A stretch of DNA of 64,000 bases from Aurantimonas coralicida DSM 14790 (GCF_000421645.1 NZ_ATXK01000009.1:1-64000); one strand, 5' to 3'. Shown: positions 42,508 through 51,207, numbered from the stretch's first letter. Notes: a model not told the origin generated them from the sequence alone. Numbers and translations: made by a program.

Positions 42508-42855
42508 AGATGTTCGAGGCTACAAACGGGCGGTCTGGCCGTCTGTGACGCCTGAAAGGCGACCGGGCCGGAGCGCACCAAATCAGTGCGTTCGCGGCCC
42601 TCTCGAACGGCGCGGACTATAGCCAGAACGCTTCGCGGTTCAAGAGCCGATTTCGCCAAACCGTGATGCGGCCTTCTGCCAGCGGCGATTGTGCCGGCGC
42701 GGCAGTGCCCCCACCTATCCTCAGTGGGCCATTCGATTGTGCTAGTCTCGCCGTCACGGCTGCTTCGCCGCAGGCCGTCGGCATGACGGGCGAGATGATG
42801 GGGCCGGGCCGCCGGAAGCGCGAAGCGGGCCACGGAACGACGCGAGGGAGAAACG
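42508..42855. other. Intergenic region upstream of tRNA-Ser and of the small membrane protein
   Basis: About 350 bases with no gene. The left part is the tRNA leader and promoter (minus strand). The right part (42660-42855) is the upstream region of the 97-residue membrane protein, ending with GAGGGAGAAACG, a good ribosome site. Nothing else was recognised. Confidence 0.5.
42616..42643 (-). promoter_or_regulatory. Sigma-70 promoter of tRNA-Ser
   Basis: On the minus strand TTGAAC (42643-42638) and TATAGT (42621-42616) are separated by 16 bases, close to the housekeeping consensus. Transcription would begin near 42609, leaving a leader of about 100 bases before the tRNA. Confidence 0.65.
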
Positions 42856-43149
42856 ATGCGATTGCTGCTGCGCCTGATCGGAACGCTGTTCCTCTGTGTG
42901 TGCGTGGTGTTCGCCGTCGGCGACATCGCCCGCAGCCTGGCGGCCGAAACGGCGCGGCTTCTGACCGTCGCCGAGGCGCTGGCCCTTATCGGCAGCAGCC
43001 TGCCGCCGGCGACCGACAGCGCGACGCTGGCCACCGCGACCCGCGAGATCGGCCGCTGGTCCGTGGCGATCACCGCGGGCGTTGCCGGCCTCGTCTTCCT
43101 CGTCCTCGGCCGCAAGCCATGGTCCCGGCGCCGGCCGTCGCTGCGCTGA
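42856..43149 (+). CDS. Small two-helix membrane protein, conserved Rhizobiales type
   Basis: A 97-residue protein with an N-terminal helix (LLLRLIGTLFLCVCVVFAVGDIARS) and a C-terminal helix (GRWSVAITAGVAGLVFLVLG) ending in a basic tail (GRKPWSRRRPSLR). Between them is a soluble loop with LTVAEALALIGSS. Similar small proteins with an RLIG start and GRK/RR tail are common in Rhizobiales and sometimes carry the automatic label 'PetM family'; no function is known to me. GAGGGAGAAACG precedes the ATG. msrA follows by 34 bases. Confidence 0.65.
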   Translation: MRLLLRLIGTLFLCVCVVFAVGDIARSLAAETARLLTVAEALALIGSSLPPATDSATLATATREIGRWSVAITAGVAGLVFLVLGRKPWSRRRPSLR

Positions 43150-43183
43150 CCGGACCGCCAGAAACGACAGTTAGGAGCAGACC

Positions 43184-43855
43184 ATGTATATTCTCGACAT
43201 GTTTTCCAAGAAGATGAAGCTGCCGGGCGCCGAGGATGCGCTGCCGGGCCGCGATGCGCCGATCGAGACGGCCGAGACCCATTTCGTCAATGGCGAGGCG
43301 CTGAAGGGCCCGTTCGCCGACGGGCTGGAGACGGCGATCTTCGGGATGGGCTGCTTCTGGGGCGTCGAGCGCAAGTTCTGGCAGTTGCCGGGCGTGGTGG
43401 TGACGGCCGCCGGCTATGCCGCCGGCACGACGCCGAACCCGACCTACCAGGAAGTCTGCACCGGCCAGACCGGTCACAACGAGGTGGTGCTGGTGGTCTT
43501 CGATCCGGCCAGGATCAGCTACGAGACGCTGCTCAAGACCTTCTGGGAAGGCCACGACCCGACCCAGGGGATGCGCCAGGGCAACGACATGGGCACCCAG
43601 TACCGCTCGGGGATCTACCTGACCTCGGAGGATCAGCGGGCTGCCGCCGAGGCGTCGAAGGCCGCCTATCAGGAGGCGCTGACGGCCGCCGGCCACAAGG
43701 GGACGATTACCACCGAGATTCGCCCGGCCGGCGAGTTCTATTATGCCGAGGGCTATCACCAGCAATATCTGGCGAAGAATCCGAGCGGCTATTGCGGCGT
43801 CGGCGGCACCGGCGTGTCGTGTCCGGTGGGGCTCGGGGCGGAAGCGGCGCAATAG
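43184..43855 (+). CDS. msrA: Peptide-methionine (S)-S-oxide reductase MsrA
   Basis: Reduces the S-epimer of methionine sulfoxide in proteins, repairing oxidative damage. The catalytic cysteine is Cys57 in [14 protein letters not shown], followed by [26 protein letters not shown], the family signature. [14 protein letters not shown] and [21 protein letters not shown] complete it, the last supplying a candidate resolving cysteine. Length is 223 residues. TTAGGAGCAGACC before the ATG is a good ribosome site. It probably forms a transcript with the small membrane protein gene upstream. No msrB is seen in the window. Confidence 0.97.
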   Translation: MYILDMFSKKMKLPGAEDALPGRDAPIETAETHFVNGEALKGPFADGLETAIFGMGCFWGVERKFWQLPGVVVTAAGYAAGTTPNPTYQEVCTGQTGHNEVVLVVFDPARISYETLLKTFWEGHDPTQGMRQGNDMGTQYRSGIYLTSEDQRAAAEASKAAYQEALTAAGHKGTITTEIRPAGEFYYAEGYHQQYLAKNPSGYCGVGGTGVSCPVGLGAEAAQ

Positions 43856-44195
43856 CGCCGGCGGCAGGATAGGGCGGGGTGCGGGCGCGTTCCGGCCATC
43901 GAAGCGCTGCCCCGAAGCCAGTTCGTCGCCGGAGCGGTGGTTCCGGCGTTTTGGCATGGGTCCTCGGGTCGAGCCCGAGGATGACGCTGCGGATGTTTCA
44001 GCCGGGGAAGTCGTCTGCCGCTTTGTAGGCGATCCGTTTGGGCGGCGGCGCGTACACCAAGTGATCTGATTCCGCGTGATTTCCGGCGGCGGCCATGCCA
44101 GTCTTCGGGACAGACGCGGGGCTGTGCCGGCGCCGCGAGCCAGACGGGTCCCAGGGCCTGTCGCCACCAGCCCATTGCAACAGGGATCGGATCAC
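43856..44195. other. Intergenic region upstream of the BMP gene, with a REP-like palindrome
   Basis: About 340 bases without a gene. It contains the palindrome described separately at 43962-43980. The rest shows no clear promoter boxes. The open frame that extends the BMP gene upstream to 44076 is arginine/proline-rich and is not part of the protein. Confidence 0.5.
43962..43980. repeat. REP-like palindrome
   Basis: CCTCGGGTCGAGCCCGAGG forms a perfect seven-pair stem with a five-base loop, flanked by GGGT and ATGAC. Very similar elements (CCTCGGG-TCAAG-CCCGAGGATGAC) recur between genes in many Rhizobiales and related genomes. Only this one copy was seen in the window, so its repetitive nature rests on general knowledge. 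Confidence 0.5.
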
Positions 44196-45191
44196 ATGAA
44201 ACAGTTCCTGGCCGGACTTCTGGCCGCCACGCTCCTTTCGGCTTCCTCGGCCTCGGCCGCCGATTTCGCCCCGGCGCTGCTCTACGACCTCGGCGGCAAA
44301 TTCGACAAATCCTTCAACGAGGCCGCCTATAACGGCGCCGAGAAGTACAAGGCCGACAGCGGCACCGAATATCGCGAGTTCGAGATCACCAACGACGCCC
44401 AGCGCGAGCAGGCGCTGCGCCGCTTCGCCCGTGACGGCGCAAACCCGATCATCTCGGTCGGCTTCAGCCAAGCCGCGGCGCTGGAAGCGGTCGCCAAGGA
44501 ATATCCCGACACCCAGTTCGCCATCATCGACGCGGTCGTCGACGCGCCGAACGTCCAGTCGATCCTCTTCAAGGAAGAGGAAGGCTCCTACCTCGTCGGG
44601 ATCCTGGCGGCGATGAAGTCGGAGACCGGCACGGTCGGCTTCGTCGGTGGCATGGATATTCCGCTGATCTCGAAATTCGCCTGCGGCTATGCCGGCGGCG
44701 TCAAGTCGGTGAAGGCGGACGCCAAGGTCTTGGAGAACATGACCGGCACGACCGGCGCGGCCTGGAACGATCCGGTGCGCGGCGGCGAGTTGACCAAGTC
44801 GCAGATGGACCAGGGCGCGGACGTCGTCTTCCACGCCGCCGGCGGCACCGGCATCGGCGTGCTGCAGGCGGCGGCCGACGCGGGCAAATACGGCATCGGC
44901 GTCGATTCCAACCAGAACATGCTGTTTCCCGGCCATGTCCTGACCTCGATGGTCAAGCGCGTCGACACGGCGGTCTACACGACCTTCGACGACGCGGCGA
45001 AGGGCGAGTGGAAGCCCGGTATCGTCACGCTCGGCCTCGAGAATGACGGCGTCGCCTATGCCCTCGACGAGCACAATGCCGATCTGATCACCGAGGAGAT
45101 GAAGGCCGCCGTCGACCAGGCGCGGCAGGACATCATCGACGGCAAGATCGAGGTGCACGACTACAGCACCGATTCCAGCTGCCCCTACTGA
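44196..45191 (+). CDS. BMP-family nucleoside ABC transporter substrate-binding protein
   Basis: A periplasmic binding protein of the basic membrane protein/PnrA family, which delivers purine or pyrimidine nucleosides to the ABC transporter encoded at 47123-51207. A signal peptide (KQFLAGLLAATLLSASSASA, cleavage before ADF) rather than a lipobox is present. Family segments are LLYDLGGKFDKSFNEAAYNGAEKY, GFVGGMDIPLISKFACGYAGG, DVVFHAAGGTGIGVLQAA and GVDSNQN. The ATG at 44196 is preferred to an upstream in-frame start at 44076. It is separated from its permease genes by about 1.9 kb with its own terminator, allowing higher expression. Confidence 0.93.
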   Translation: MKQFLAGLLAATLLSASSASAADFAPALLYDLGGKFDKSFNEAAYNGAEKYKADSGTEYREFEITNDAQREQALRRFARDGANPIISVGFSQAAALEAVAKEYPDTQFAIIDAVVDAPNVQSILFKEEEGSYLVGILAAMKSETGTVGFVGGMDIPLISKFACGYAGGVKSVKADAKVLENMTGTTGAAWNDPVRGGELTKSQMDQGADVVFHAAGGTGIGVLQAAADAGKYGIGVDSNQNMLFPGHVLTSMVKRVDTAVYTTFDDAAKGEWKPGIVTLGLENDGVAYALDEHNADLITEEMKAAVDQARQDIIDGKIEVHDYSTDSSCPY

Positions 45192-45217
45192 TCCCGCGCT
45201 TCGTCGCGGCGTGATCG

Positions 45218-45248
45218 AAAGGCGTCCCGTTCGCGGGGCGCCTTTTTT
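45218..45248 (+). terminator. Rho-independent terminator after the BMP gene
   Basis: GGCGTCCCG and CGGGGCGCC form a nine-pair stem (one G-U) around the tetraloop TTCG, flanked by AAA and a run of six T. This is the clearest intrinsic terminator in the window. Confidence 0.9.
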
Positions 45249-45334
45249 GCCACTGGGCCCGGTACCTGCACGCTTTCGCCGTCCGGCGCGCAGTGCTATC
45301 GGCGGGCCGCAGCCAACGGCGAAGGACAGGCACG

Positions 45335-46276
45335 ATGACCCAGAAAGTGATCTTCGACACCGATCCCGGCCAGGACGATGCCGTTGCGATCCTGACGGCG
45401 CTCGCTTCGCCGGAGGAGCTCGACATTCTCGGCATCGTCACCGTGGCCGGCAACATTCCCCTGTCTTTGACCACGAAGAACGCGCTGAAGCTGCTGGAAC
45501 TGGCCGGCCGGCCGGAGATCCCGGTCCATGCCGGCTGCGAGCGGCCGATGCTGCGCCCGCTGGTCACGGCCGAGCATGTGCATGGCCAGACCGGTCTCGA
45601 CGGGCCGGACCTGCCGGAGCCGAAGCTTGCGGCGCGCGAGGGCCATGGCGTCGATTTCCTGATCGAGACGATCCGCGCCCATCCGGCCGGGACGATCCGG
45701 CTGATGGCGCTCGGGCCGCTGACCAATCTCGGCGTCGCCTTCACCAAGGCGCCGGACATTGCAGCGCGGTTGAAGGACATCGTCCTGATGGGCGGCGGTT
45801 GCTTCGAGGGGGGCAACATCACGCCGGCGGCCGAGTTCAACATCTATGTCGATCCCGAGGCCGCCGCGATCGTCTTTGCCAGCGGCGCGGCGATCACCGT
45901 CCTGCCCCTCGACGTGACCCATTTCATGCGCTCGACGCGCGCGCGAATCGCCGGCTTCGGCGATCTGGGCAATCGCTCGGGCGCTGCGGTCGCGGCGATG
46001 CTGAACTTTTCCGAGCGCTTCGACGTGGAGAAATACGGCTGGGAGGGCGCGCCGCTGCACGATCCCTGCGTGACCGCCTTCGTCTTACGCCCCGACATCT
46101 TCACGGCGCGGCCGGTCAATGTGGAGGTTGAGACCGGCAGTCTTCTGACCCGCGGCATGACCGTCTGCGACTATTGGGGCGTCACCGACCGGCCGCAGAA
46201 CGCCCATTGGGTGCGTTCGGGCGATGCCGATGCCTATTTCGCGCTTCTGACCGAGCGGATCGCCCGGCTGCCGTGA
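45335..46276 (+). CDS. Nucleoside hydrolase (IUNH family)
   Basis: Hydrolyses ribonucleosides to base and ribose. The calcium-binding N-terminal signature IFDTDPGQDDAVAIL is intact, followed by VTVAGN, the substrate segment MALGPLTNLG, GGGCFEGGNITPAAEFNIYVDPEAA, and the C-terminal aspartate in LHDPCV. Length is 313 residues. The ATG at 45335 has GAAGGA upstream. The gene lies between the nucleoside-binding protein and the nucleoside ABC transporter, consistent with salvage of imported nucleosides. The base preference (inosine/uridine or other) is not clear. Confidence 0.95.
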   Translation: MTQKVIFDTDPGQDDAVAILTALASPEELDILGIVTVAGNIPLSLTTKNALKLLELAGRPEIPVHAGCERPMLRPLVTAEHVHGQTGLDGPDLPEPKLAAREGHGVDFLIETIRAHPAGTIRLMALGPLTNLGVAFTKAPDIAARLKDIVLMGGGCFEGGNITPAAEFNIYVDPEAAAIVFASGAAITVLPLDVTHFMRSTRARIAGFGDLGNRSGAAVAAMLNFSERFDVEKYGWEGAPLHDPCVTAFVLRPDIFTARPVNVEVETGSLLTRGMTVCDYWGVTDRPQNAHWVRSGDADAYFALLTERIARLP

Positions 46277-46295
46277 CGCCCGGCCGGGCCGCCGC

Positions 46296-46517
46296 TCAAT
46301 AATGCGGCGGCTTGGTGTTTTCCGGCCGCGGCATCGCCACGTCCTCCAGCGCCTCGAAGCGGTCGCCCAGCGAGCGCAGGCTGCGCTGCATCCGTTCGAT
46401 CGCCGCGGAAGCCCGCTGCAATTCCTCCGACAGATCCTCGATCATCTGGGCCTGGTGGGCCGCCATGATCTCCAGATCCTCGATCCGCTTCTCGTTGCCG
46501 TCGTCGGTCTCGCTCAT
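46296..46517 (-). CDS. slyX: SlyX-like coiled-coil protein
   Basis: A 73-residue protein with the SlyX pattern: RIEDLEIMAAHQAQMIEDLSEELQ forms a coiled coil, and the tail ends in KPPHY, the conserved PPHY terminus. SlyX has no established function. The start overlaps the end of the thioesterase gene by four bases (ATGA), so the two are translationally coupled. The pair lies leftward inside the otherwise rightward nucleoside cluster. Confidence 0.9.
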   Translation of the reverse strand: MSETDDGNEKRIEDLEIMAAHQAQMIEDLSEELQRASAAIERMQRSLRSLGDRFEALEDVAMPRPENTKPPHY

Positions 46518-46966
46518 AGGGTCAGCTCCAGAAGCCTGTTGCGCAGCCGGTCGTCCAGCGGGGCCGGGCGGCGGGTGTGGCGGTCGACATAGACATGAAC
46601 GAAGAACCCTTCCGCCGCCGCGGTGTCGGCCTCGCCGCGAAACAGCCCGACCTCGTAGCGCACCGATGAGGTGCCCAGCCGGCCCACCCTTATGCCGGCC
46701 GTGACCGGGTCGGGGAAGGCGAGTTCGGCAAAGTAGCGGCAGCCGGTCTCCACCACGAGCCCGATCCGGTCGCCGCGATGGATGTCCAGGAGACCGTTGG
46801 CGATCAGCCAGCCATTCACCGCGCTGTCGAACAGGGCGTAGTGCACGACATTGTTCATGTGGCCATAGATGTCGTTGTCCGACCAGCGCGTCGTCAACGG
46901 CACGAAGGCCCGGTAGGCCTCGCGCCGTGCCGGCCCCGGCCGGTCCTGTTGTCTGTCGTCCGGCAT
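46514..46966 (-). CDS. Acyl-CoA thioesterase, 4HBT (hotdog) family
   Basis: A 150-residue hotdog-fold thioesterase. The active-site segment is TTRWSDNDIYGHMNNVVHYALFDSAV, in which the aspartate before IYGHMNN is the catalytic residue of the 4-hydroxybenzoyl-CoA-thioesterase/YbgC type. Cleaves acyl-CoA to acid and CoA; the chain preference is unknown. It is co-transcribed with slyX (four-base overlap) and diverges from the ABC transporter operon. Confidence 0.92.
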   Translation of the reverse strand: MPDDRQQDRPGPARREAYRAFVPLTTRWSDNDIYGHMNNVVHYALFDSAVNGWLIANGLLDIHRGDRIGLVVETGCRYFAELAFPDPVTAGIRVGRLGTSSVRYEVGLFRGEADTAAAEGFFVHVYVDRHTRRPAPLDDRLRNRLLELTL

Positions 46967-47122
46967 CGCTCTCGTCCGTCGTCCGCGTTTGCCGACTCAT
47001 CCCGTATGCGTGCCGCCAACGCAACGCCCGATCCGGCGATGCGGTGCGGGCCGCTTATGGACTGGCATTCACGGCCCCCGCTCTCTAAGCTCCGGCGAAC
47101 GACGACAGGCCAGAGAATCTGC

Positions 47123-48655
47123 ATGCCCGATCCGGCGATCGAACTGATCGACATCGACAAGAGCTTCGGCGTGGTGCGGGCCAACAAGCGCATCAATCTG
47201 GCGGTGGAACGTGGCACGATCCACGGCATCATCGGCGAGAACGGCGCCGGCAAGTCGACGCTGATGTCGATCATTTACGGCTTCTACCAGGCCGATTCCG
47301 GCACGATCAAAGTCGGTGGCAAGACCGTGGACATCTCCGATCCGAACGCCGCCATCGCGGCCGGCATCGGCATGGTCCACCAGCATTTCATGCTGGTCGA
47401 GAACTTCACCGTGGTCGAGAACGTCATGCTCGGCGCCGAGCAGTCGCCGCTGCTGTTTTCCGGCATCGCCAGGGTGCGGGCCGAGCTGAAGCGGCTGGAG
47501 CGCGACCATTCGCTCGACGTCGACCCCGACGCCATCGTCGAGGAGCTTCCCGTCGGCCGCCAGCAGCGGGTCGAGATCCTGAAGGCGCTGTATCGTGGCG
47601 CCGACATCCTGATCCTCGACGAGCCCACCGGCGTCCTGACCCCGGCCGAGGCGGACCACCTCTTCGCGGTGCTGCGGCAGCTGCGCGACGAGGGCAAGAC
47701 GATCATCCTGATCACCCACAAGCTGCGCGAGATCATGGCGATCACCGACAATGTCTCGGTGATGCGGCAGGGCGAGATGGTGGCGACGCGCCGCACCGCC
47801 GACACCGATGCCGCCGAACTTGCCGAGCTGATGGTCGGGCGCCGCGTGCTCCTGACGGTGGACAAGGCGCCGGCCGCGCCGCGCGACGTGAAGCTGAGCG
47901 TGACCGGCCTGACGGTGCGCGACCGGCGCGGCGTCGTCATGGTCGAGGACGTCTCCTTCGACGTGAAGGCCGGCGAGATCGTCGGCATCGCCGGCGTCGC
48001 GGGCAACGGCCAGTCGGAACTTCTGGAGGCGCTGGCCGGCATCCGCCGGGCCGAAAGCGGCCGCATCGCCATGCTGGGACGCGACATCGACCCGTCGCAG
48101 GAGGTCGATCCGGCCGAGATCCGCCGCATGGGCTGCGCCCATGTGCCGGAGGACCGTCATCATATGGGCCTCGTCCTGCCCTTCGAGGAAAATGAGAACG
48201 CCATTCTCGGCTACCAGGGCGATCCGCGCTTCGCCAAGGGGCCGCTGCTCGACCGCGACGCCATGCGCCGCGACGCCGAGGCCAAGATCAAGGCCTATGA
48301 CATCCGTCCGCCGGACTGCCGGCTGAAGACCTCGAACTTTTCCGGCGGCAACCAGCAGAAGATCGTGCTGGCCCGCGAGATGGAGCGCGATCCGGACGTG
48401 CTGTTGATCGGCCAGCCGACCCGCGGCGTCGATGTCGGCGCGATCGAGTTCATCCATCGGCGCATCATCGAGATGCGCGACGCCGGCAAGGCGATTCTGC
48501 TCGTCTCGGTCGAGCTCGACGAGATCCGCGCCCTGTCGGATCGCATCCTCGTCATGTTCGCCGGCCGCATCGTCGGCGAGCGCAGTCCCGATGCCAACGA
48601 AGGCGAGCTCGGCCTGCTGATGGCCGGAATCGAGGGGCAGGAGGCGGCGGAATGA
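47123..48655 (+). CDS. Nucleoside ABC transporter ATP-binding protein (two ABC domains)
   Basis: A 510-residue tandem ATPase of the sugar/nucleoside (RbsA/YufO) type. The first domain has GENGAGKSTLMSIIYG and ILDEPTGVLTP; its signature loop is ELPVGRQQRVEI. The second has the less canonical Walker A GVAGNGQSELLEAL, the signature FSGGNQQKIVLARE and a Walker B ending LIGQPTRGVDVG, where the usual glutamate is replaced by Gln. Degenerate second sites of this kind are common in the family. I start it at the ATG at 47123; the open stretch upstream overlaps the divergent thioesterase promoter. It couples by ATGA to a VOC-family gene. Confidence 0.93.
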   Translation: MPDPAIELIDIDKSFGVVRANKRINLAVERGTIHGIIGENGAGKSTLMSIIYGFYQADSGTIKVGGKTVDISDPNAAIAAGIGMVHQHFMLVENFTVVENVMLGAEQSPLLFSGIARVRAELKRLERDHSLDVDPDAIVEELPVGRQQRVEILKALYRGADILILDEPTGVLTPAEADHLFAVLRQLRDEGKTIILITHKLREIMAITDNVSVMRQGEMVATRRTADTDAAELAELMVGRRVLLTVDKAPAAPRDVKLSVTGLTVRDRRGVVMVEDVSFDVKAGEIVGIAGVAGNGQSELLEALAGIRRAESGRIAMLGRDIDPSQEVDPAEIRRMGCAHVPEDRHHMGLVLPFEENENAILGYQGDPRFAKGPLLDRDAMRRDAEAKIKAYDIRPPDCRLKTSNFSGGNQQKIVLAREMERDPDVLLIGQPTRGVDVGAIEFIHRRIIEMRDAGKAILLVSVELDEIRALSDRILVMFAGRIVGERSPDANEGELGLLMAGIEGQEAAE

Positions 48656-49089
48656 GCGCGGCGCGCATTTCCCTCGTCACGCTCGGCGTTGCCGATGTCG
48701 CCCGGGCCGTGGCCTTCTACGAGGCGCTGGGCTGGACGAAGGCGCCGCAGAGCGTCGAATCGACGGCGTTCATGGTCGGCGCGTCGATCGTCCTCGGCCT
48801 GTGGAACCGCGCCGAGATGATCGCCGATGGCGGCGAGGGCGAATTGCCGGTGGGCTCCGGTTCGGTGGCGCTGGCAGTGAATTTCGCCTCCGTCGACGCG
48901 GTGTCCGAGGCCTATGATCGGGCACTCGCGGCCGGTGCCCTGCCGGTGAAGCCGCCGGCAGAAGTCTTCTGGGGCGGGTTCTCCGGCAATTTCCGCGATC
49001 TCGACGGGCATCTGTGGGAATATGCCCACAATCCGTTCTTCAAGCTGTCCGACGACGGTCATCTCGACCTTCTCGCGAGCGACGAGTGA
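48652..49089 (+). CDS. VOC-family (glyoxalase/bleomycin-resistance fold) protein
   Basis: A 145-residue protein with the paired beta-alpha-beta-beta-beta modules of the vicinal oxygen chelate fold: ISLVTLGVADVARAVAFYEALGW at the start, then ALAVNFASVDAVSEAYDRALAAGA and FWGGFSGNFRDLDGHLWEYAHNP at the end. One metal ligand (Glu of LWEYAHNP) is visible; the position of a first histidine is occupied by SLVTLGV, so metal binding is uncertain. It overlaps the ATP-binding gene by four bases and precedes the permease by seven, so it is an integral cistron of the transporter operon. I know of no role for a VOC protein in nucleoside uptake. Confidence 0.88.
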   Translation: MSAARISLVTLGVADVARAVAFYEALGWTKAPQSVESTAFMVGASIVLGLWNRAEMIADGGEGELPVGSGSVALAVNFASVDAVSEAYDRALAAGALPVKPPAEVFWGGFSGNFRDLDGHLWEYAHNPFFKLSDDGHLDLLASDE

Positions 49090-49096
49090 CCGCCGC

Positions 49097-50239
49097 ATGA
49101 GCCGCCCCTACGCCAAGCTTCCGCCGCTGATCGACTACGGTCTGATTCCGCTGATCAATCTCGTCGTGGCCTTCGCCGTCGCCGGTCTCGTCGTCCTCGT
49201 CGTCGGCGAAAGCCCGGTCGAGGCCGCGGCGCTGATGATCCGCGGCGCTTTCGGCTATGGCGAGGGCATCGGCTTCACCCTCTATTACGCCACCAGCTTC
49301 ATCTTCACCGGCCTTGCCGTGGCGGTCGCCTTTCATGGCGGGTTGTTCAATATCGGCGGGGAGGGGCAGGCCTATATCGGCGGCCTCGGCGTCGCCGCGG
49401 TGGCGCTGACGCTGGGCGGCATCCTGCCCTGGTGGCTGAACCTGCCTTTGGCCGTCGCCCTGTCCTGCGCCTTCGGCGCGGCCTGGGCCTTCATCCCGGC
49501 GATCCTGCAGGCCAAGCGCGGCAGCCACATCGTCATCACCACGATCATGTTCAATTTCATCGCCGCGGCGGTGATGGTCTATCTCCTCGTCGGCGCGCTG
49601 AAGCCCGCCGGCACCATGTCGCCGGGCACCGGCACCTTCGAGGCGGGCGGCCAGCTGCCGAAGCTGAAGGAGCTGTTCGCGCTGTTCGGCTTCAATCTCG
49701 GCGGCGCTCCGCTCAACGTCTCGCTGTTCGTGGCGCTCGCCGCGGCCTTCTTCGTCTGGGTGCTGATCTGGCGCACGCGGCTCGGCTACGAGATCCGCAC
49801 GCTGGGCTTTTCGCCGCGCGCCGCGCGCTATGCCGGCATGTCGCATACGCGGCTGATCGTCGTGACCATGATGGTGTCCGGCGGGCTCGCCGGCATGATG
49901 GCGCTGAACCCGGTGATGGGCGACCAGTACCGGCTGCTGATCGACTTCCCCGGTGGCGCCGGCTTCGTCGGCATCGCCGTCGCACTGATGGGGCGCGGCC
50001 ACCCGGCCGGCATCATCCCCGCCGCCATCCTGTTCGGCGTTCTCTACCAGGGCGGGGCGGAACTCGCCTTCGATATGCCGGCGATCTCGCGCGACATGAT
50101 CGTCATCATCCAGGGCCTCGTCATCCTGTTTGCCGGCGCCATGGAGAACATGTTCCGGCCCGGCGTGGGTGCGGCCTATCAATGGGTGCGGTTCCGCACC
50201 GCGGAGCCGGCGGGCGCCGATGTCGAGGAGTCCCGCTGA
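49097..50239 (+). CDS. Nucleoside ABC transporter permease 1 (YufP/BmpC type)
   Basis: A 380-residue membrane protein with about ten helices of the BPD_transp_2 (branched-chain amino acid/ribose/nucleoside) family. Recognisable are FHGGLFNIGGEGQAYIGGL, where the G-GEGQ motif contacts the ATPase, KRGSHIVITTIMFNFIAAA, and RTRLGYEIRTLGFSPRAARYAGM. The ATG at 49097 follows the VOC stop by seven bases; the frame is open further back inside the VOC gene. The stop overlaps the next permease by one base (TGATG). Confidence 0.93.
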   Translation: MSRPYAKLPPLIDYGLIPLINLVVAFAVAGLVVLVVGESPVEAAALMIRGAFGYGEGIGFTLYYATSFIFTGLAVAVAFHGGLFNIGGEGQAYIGGLGVAAVALTLGGILPWWLNLPLAVALSCAFGAAWAFIPAILQAKRGSHIVITTIMFNFIAAAVMVYLLVGALKPAGTMSPGTGTFEAGGQLPKLKELFALFGFNLGGAPLNVSLFVALAAAFFVWVLIWRTRLGYEIRTLGFSPRAARYAGMSHTRLIVVTMMVSGGLAGMMALNPVMGDQYRLLIDFPGGAGFVGIAVALMGRGHPAGIIPAAILFGVLYQGGAELAFDMPAISRDMIVIIQGLVILFAGAMENMFRPGVGAAYQWVRFRTAEPAGADVEESR

Positions 50240-51207
50240 TGGATGCCGGCGCCTGGATCAACGTCATCGATTCGACCATCCGGCTGTCGACGCCGCTGCT
50301 CTTCGCGGCGCTGGCGGGCCTGTATTCCGAACGCTCCGGCATTTTCGACATCTCGCTGGAAGGCAAGATGCTGATCGCCGCCTTCGCCTCGGCCTCGGCG
50401 GCCGCCGTCTGGGGCTCGGCGCTGCTCGGGCTGCTGGTCGGCGTTCTCGCCGCGACCGGCTTCTCGCTGATCCACGGCCTTGCCTCGATCACCTATCGCG
50501 GCAACCAGATCGTCTCGGGCGTCGCCATCAACTTCATCGCCGCCGGCCTGACCATCATCCTCGGCCAGGCCTGGTTCGCCCAGGGCGGGCGCACGCCGAG
50601 CCTGTCCGGCGACAGCCGCTTCGGCGCCATCGAGCTGCCGGGGGCAGCCGCCATCGCCGACGTGCCGGTGATCGGCCCGATCTATGCCGACATCCTCTCC
50701 GGCCACGCGATCCTCGTCTATGTCGCCTTCCTGATGGTGCCGCTGACCTGGTGGGTGATGTTCCGCACCCGCTTCGGCCTGCGTCTGCGGGCCGTCGGCG
50801 AGAACCCGGCGGCAGTCGACACAGCCGGCATCTCGGTGACCTGGCTGCGCTACCGGGCGGTGATCATCTGCGGCATCCTCACCGGCTTTGCGGGGACCTA
50901 TCTCGCGGTCGCGCAGGCCGCGGGCTTCACCCGCGACATGACTGCCGGCAAGGGCTACATCGCGCTGGCGGCGCTGATCTTTGCCAACTGGAAGCCGCTA
51001 CCGGTGATGCTGGCCTGCCTGCTCTTCGGCTTCCTCGACGCGATCTCGATCCGCGTCCAGGGCGTCGAGATTCCGCTGATCGGCGAGATTTCGGTGCAGT
51101 TCGTGCAGGCGCTGCCCTACATCCTGACCGTGATCCTGCTGGCCGGCTTCGTCGGCAAGGCCACCCCGCCCAAGGCCGGCGGCGTTCCCTATGTGAAAGA
51201 AAGATAG
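50239..51207 (+). CDS. Nucleoside ABC transporter permease 2 (YufQ/BmpD type)
   Basis: The second permease (322 residues, about nine helices) of the same family. Typical segments are ALAGLYSERSGIFDISLEGKMLIAAF, YRGNQIVSGVAINFIAAGL, RTRFGLRLRAVGENPAAVDTAGISV and GRGYIALAALIF-like KGYIALAALIFANWKP. It begins within the stop of permease 1 (TGATG), so both are made in fixed ratio. A cytidine deaminase gene follows after two bases, directly joining uptake to salvage. Confidence 0.93.
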   Translation: MDAGAWINVIDSTIRLSTPLLFAALAGLYSERSGIFDISLEGKMLIAAFASASAAAVWGSALLGLLVGVLAATGFSLIHGLASITYRGNQIVSGVAINFIAAGLTIILGQAWFAQGGRTPSLSGDSRFGAIELPGAAAIADVPVIGPIYADILSGHAILVYVAFLMVPLTWWVMFRTRFGLRLRAVGENPAAVDTAGISVTWLRYRAVIICGILTGFAGTYLAVAQAAGFTRDMTAGKGYIALAALIFANWKPLPVMLACLLFGFLDAISIRVQGVEIPLIGEISVQFVQALPYILTVILLAGFVGKATPPKAGGVPYVKER

